Below, one piece after another: positions 39,124 through 39,607 of a stretch of DNA of 39,607 nt. The position numbers and the translations under genes were made by a program. Where the stretch lies: NCBI GenBank assembly GCA_002381185.1, contig DFOA01000065.1:70573-110179 (forward strand). The letters run 5' to 3'. The stretch is from Firmicutes bacterium UBA3553 (GTDB taxonomy: Bacteria > Bacillota > Clostridia > Tissierellales > Sedimentibacteraceae). How positions within the stretch are numbered: the first letter of the stretch is position 1; each line of letters opens with the position of its first letter. The notes beneath the pieces were generated by a model that was given only the letters and a program-made list of their open reading frames with translations, was not told where the DNA came from and did no database searches.

Positions 39124-39607
39124 AGTGACCTCATTAATAAGTGATGATAATAATTATATATTAACAAGCAACTTATAACAACTTAAAATATTTTTAATAA
39201 TTTTTTGTTTTTATGATTAATAAAAAAAAATTTGGGTATACAATAAATACAACATAAGTTTTACTGAATTTACTGATGCAATTAAAGAAGGAGAATTTGA
39301 AGGGTTAGTTTTAAGTTACTAAGTAAAAGTTTATAAGAAATACAGTAAACAATAGTTTAGAATATGATTAATTTATACAACATTAAGCTATATGCCATGA
39401 GGGTTGCTAAAGTTGAAAATAAATTCAGATCGGAGGTTTAAACATTTAATAAACTTAAAATTACCGCTACATAACAAATTCTGAAATATAATTGTTAATG
39501 TATTCAATCAGTAGACAAGATTTAGTAAAATGAGTGTTTATATATAGACTGACGGAAGAGGTGATTCCCCCAAAAGCAGAATCAGATAATCAAAATGAAT
39601 AGCACCC
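39124..39607. other. Gene-poor end of the window with short coding scraps
   Basis: No intact gene. A plus-strand frame at 39258-39322 reads EFTDAIKEGEFEGLVLSY and stop, like the tail of a lost protein. Another frame ends at 39602 with EEVIPPKAESDNQNE and stop, preceded at once by a stop codon. Both look like relics, and I cannot name their families. The ispE promoter must lie near 39130-39200. Confidence 0.4.

Overview
The window is about 39.6 kb of AT-rich DNA with strong Shine-Dalgarno sites (GGAGG), frequent TTG/GTG starts and many short intrinsic terminators. The gene content is that of a strictly anaerobic, probably spore-forming member of the Clostridia: a spore-coat-like protein, anaerobe-type hybrid-cluster protein, flavodiiron protein, rubredoxin, Mn catalase and Etf-linked dehydrogenase. 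A Sedimentibacter- or Tissierellales-like host is my inference from gene style, not something the sequence proves.

Layout. 0-9.3 kb: Mn catalase, sfsA, tatA, a Tat-exported lipoprotein of the C_GCAxxG_C_C (split-Soret-like) type that reads through an in-frame UGA with a SECIS-like hairpin, azlCD, a coat-like protein, a B3/4-domain protein, a sodium:amino-acid symporter, an amidohydrolase relic, DUF1905, glutathione peroxidase and a small GNAT. 9.4-14.1 kb: a nitrosative/oxygen-stress block (hcp, DUF1858, an unknown protein, hemerythrin, flavodiiron protein) behind a perfect FNR/HcpR-type palindrome. 14.1-20.7 kb: MATE pump, speD-speE, a ketopantoate-reductase-like gene with tatC, mnmA, rubredoxin. 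20.8-26.6 kb: a hydrolase/acyltransferase/DUF6320 operon, MFS transporter-asnA, GNAT. 26.7-33 kb: a folate one-carbon set (cyclodeaminase family, folD, threonine-aldolase type) and a GlcD-EtfB-EtfA set resembling electron-bifurcating lactate dehydrogenase.

33-37.6 kb is accessory DNA and the most interesting part. On the minus strand it carries a small sigma factor of UviA/TcdR/BotR type, an overlapping UviB/BhlA-like holin, and a 408-residue protein with no signal peptide that joins a ricin-type beta-trefoil to a papain/C39-like cysteine peptidase. The sigma gene and the effector gene share one promoter pattern (TTTACA, 18 bp, TTCTTATATA), and a near-consensus LexA box lies upstream of the sigma gene. 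I read this as an SOS-triggered, holin-released toxin or bacteriocin locus, analogous in logic to uviAB-bcn and to the C. difficile tcdR/tcdE/toxin arrangement, but with a different effector. The locus is flanked by two decayed copies of a resolvase-like/membrane-protein cassette and holds scraps of etfA and of the aldolase gene, which shows repeated duplication and deletion here. Housekeeping genes (tlpA-like, ispE) resume at 37.6 kb.

Links between parts: tatA and tatC, about 16 kb apart, could form a minimal Tat translocase for the adjacent Tat-signal selenoprotein. Hcp, hemerythrin, flavodiiron protein and rubredoxin form a plausible NO/O2 detoxification chain. Mn catalase and glutathione peroxidase handle peroxides.
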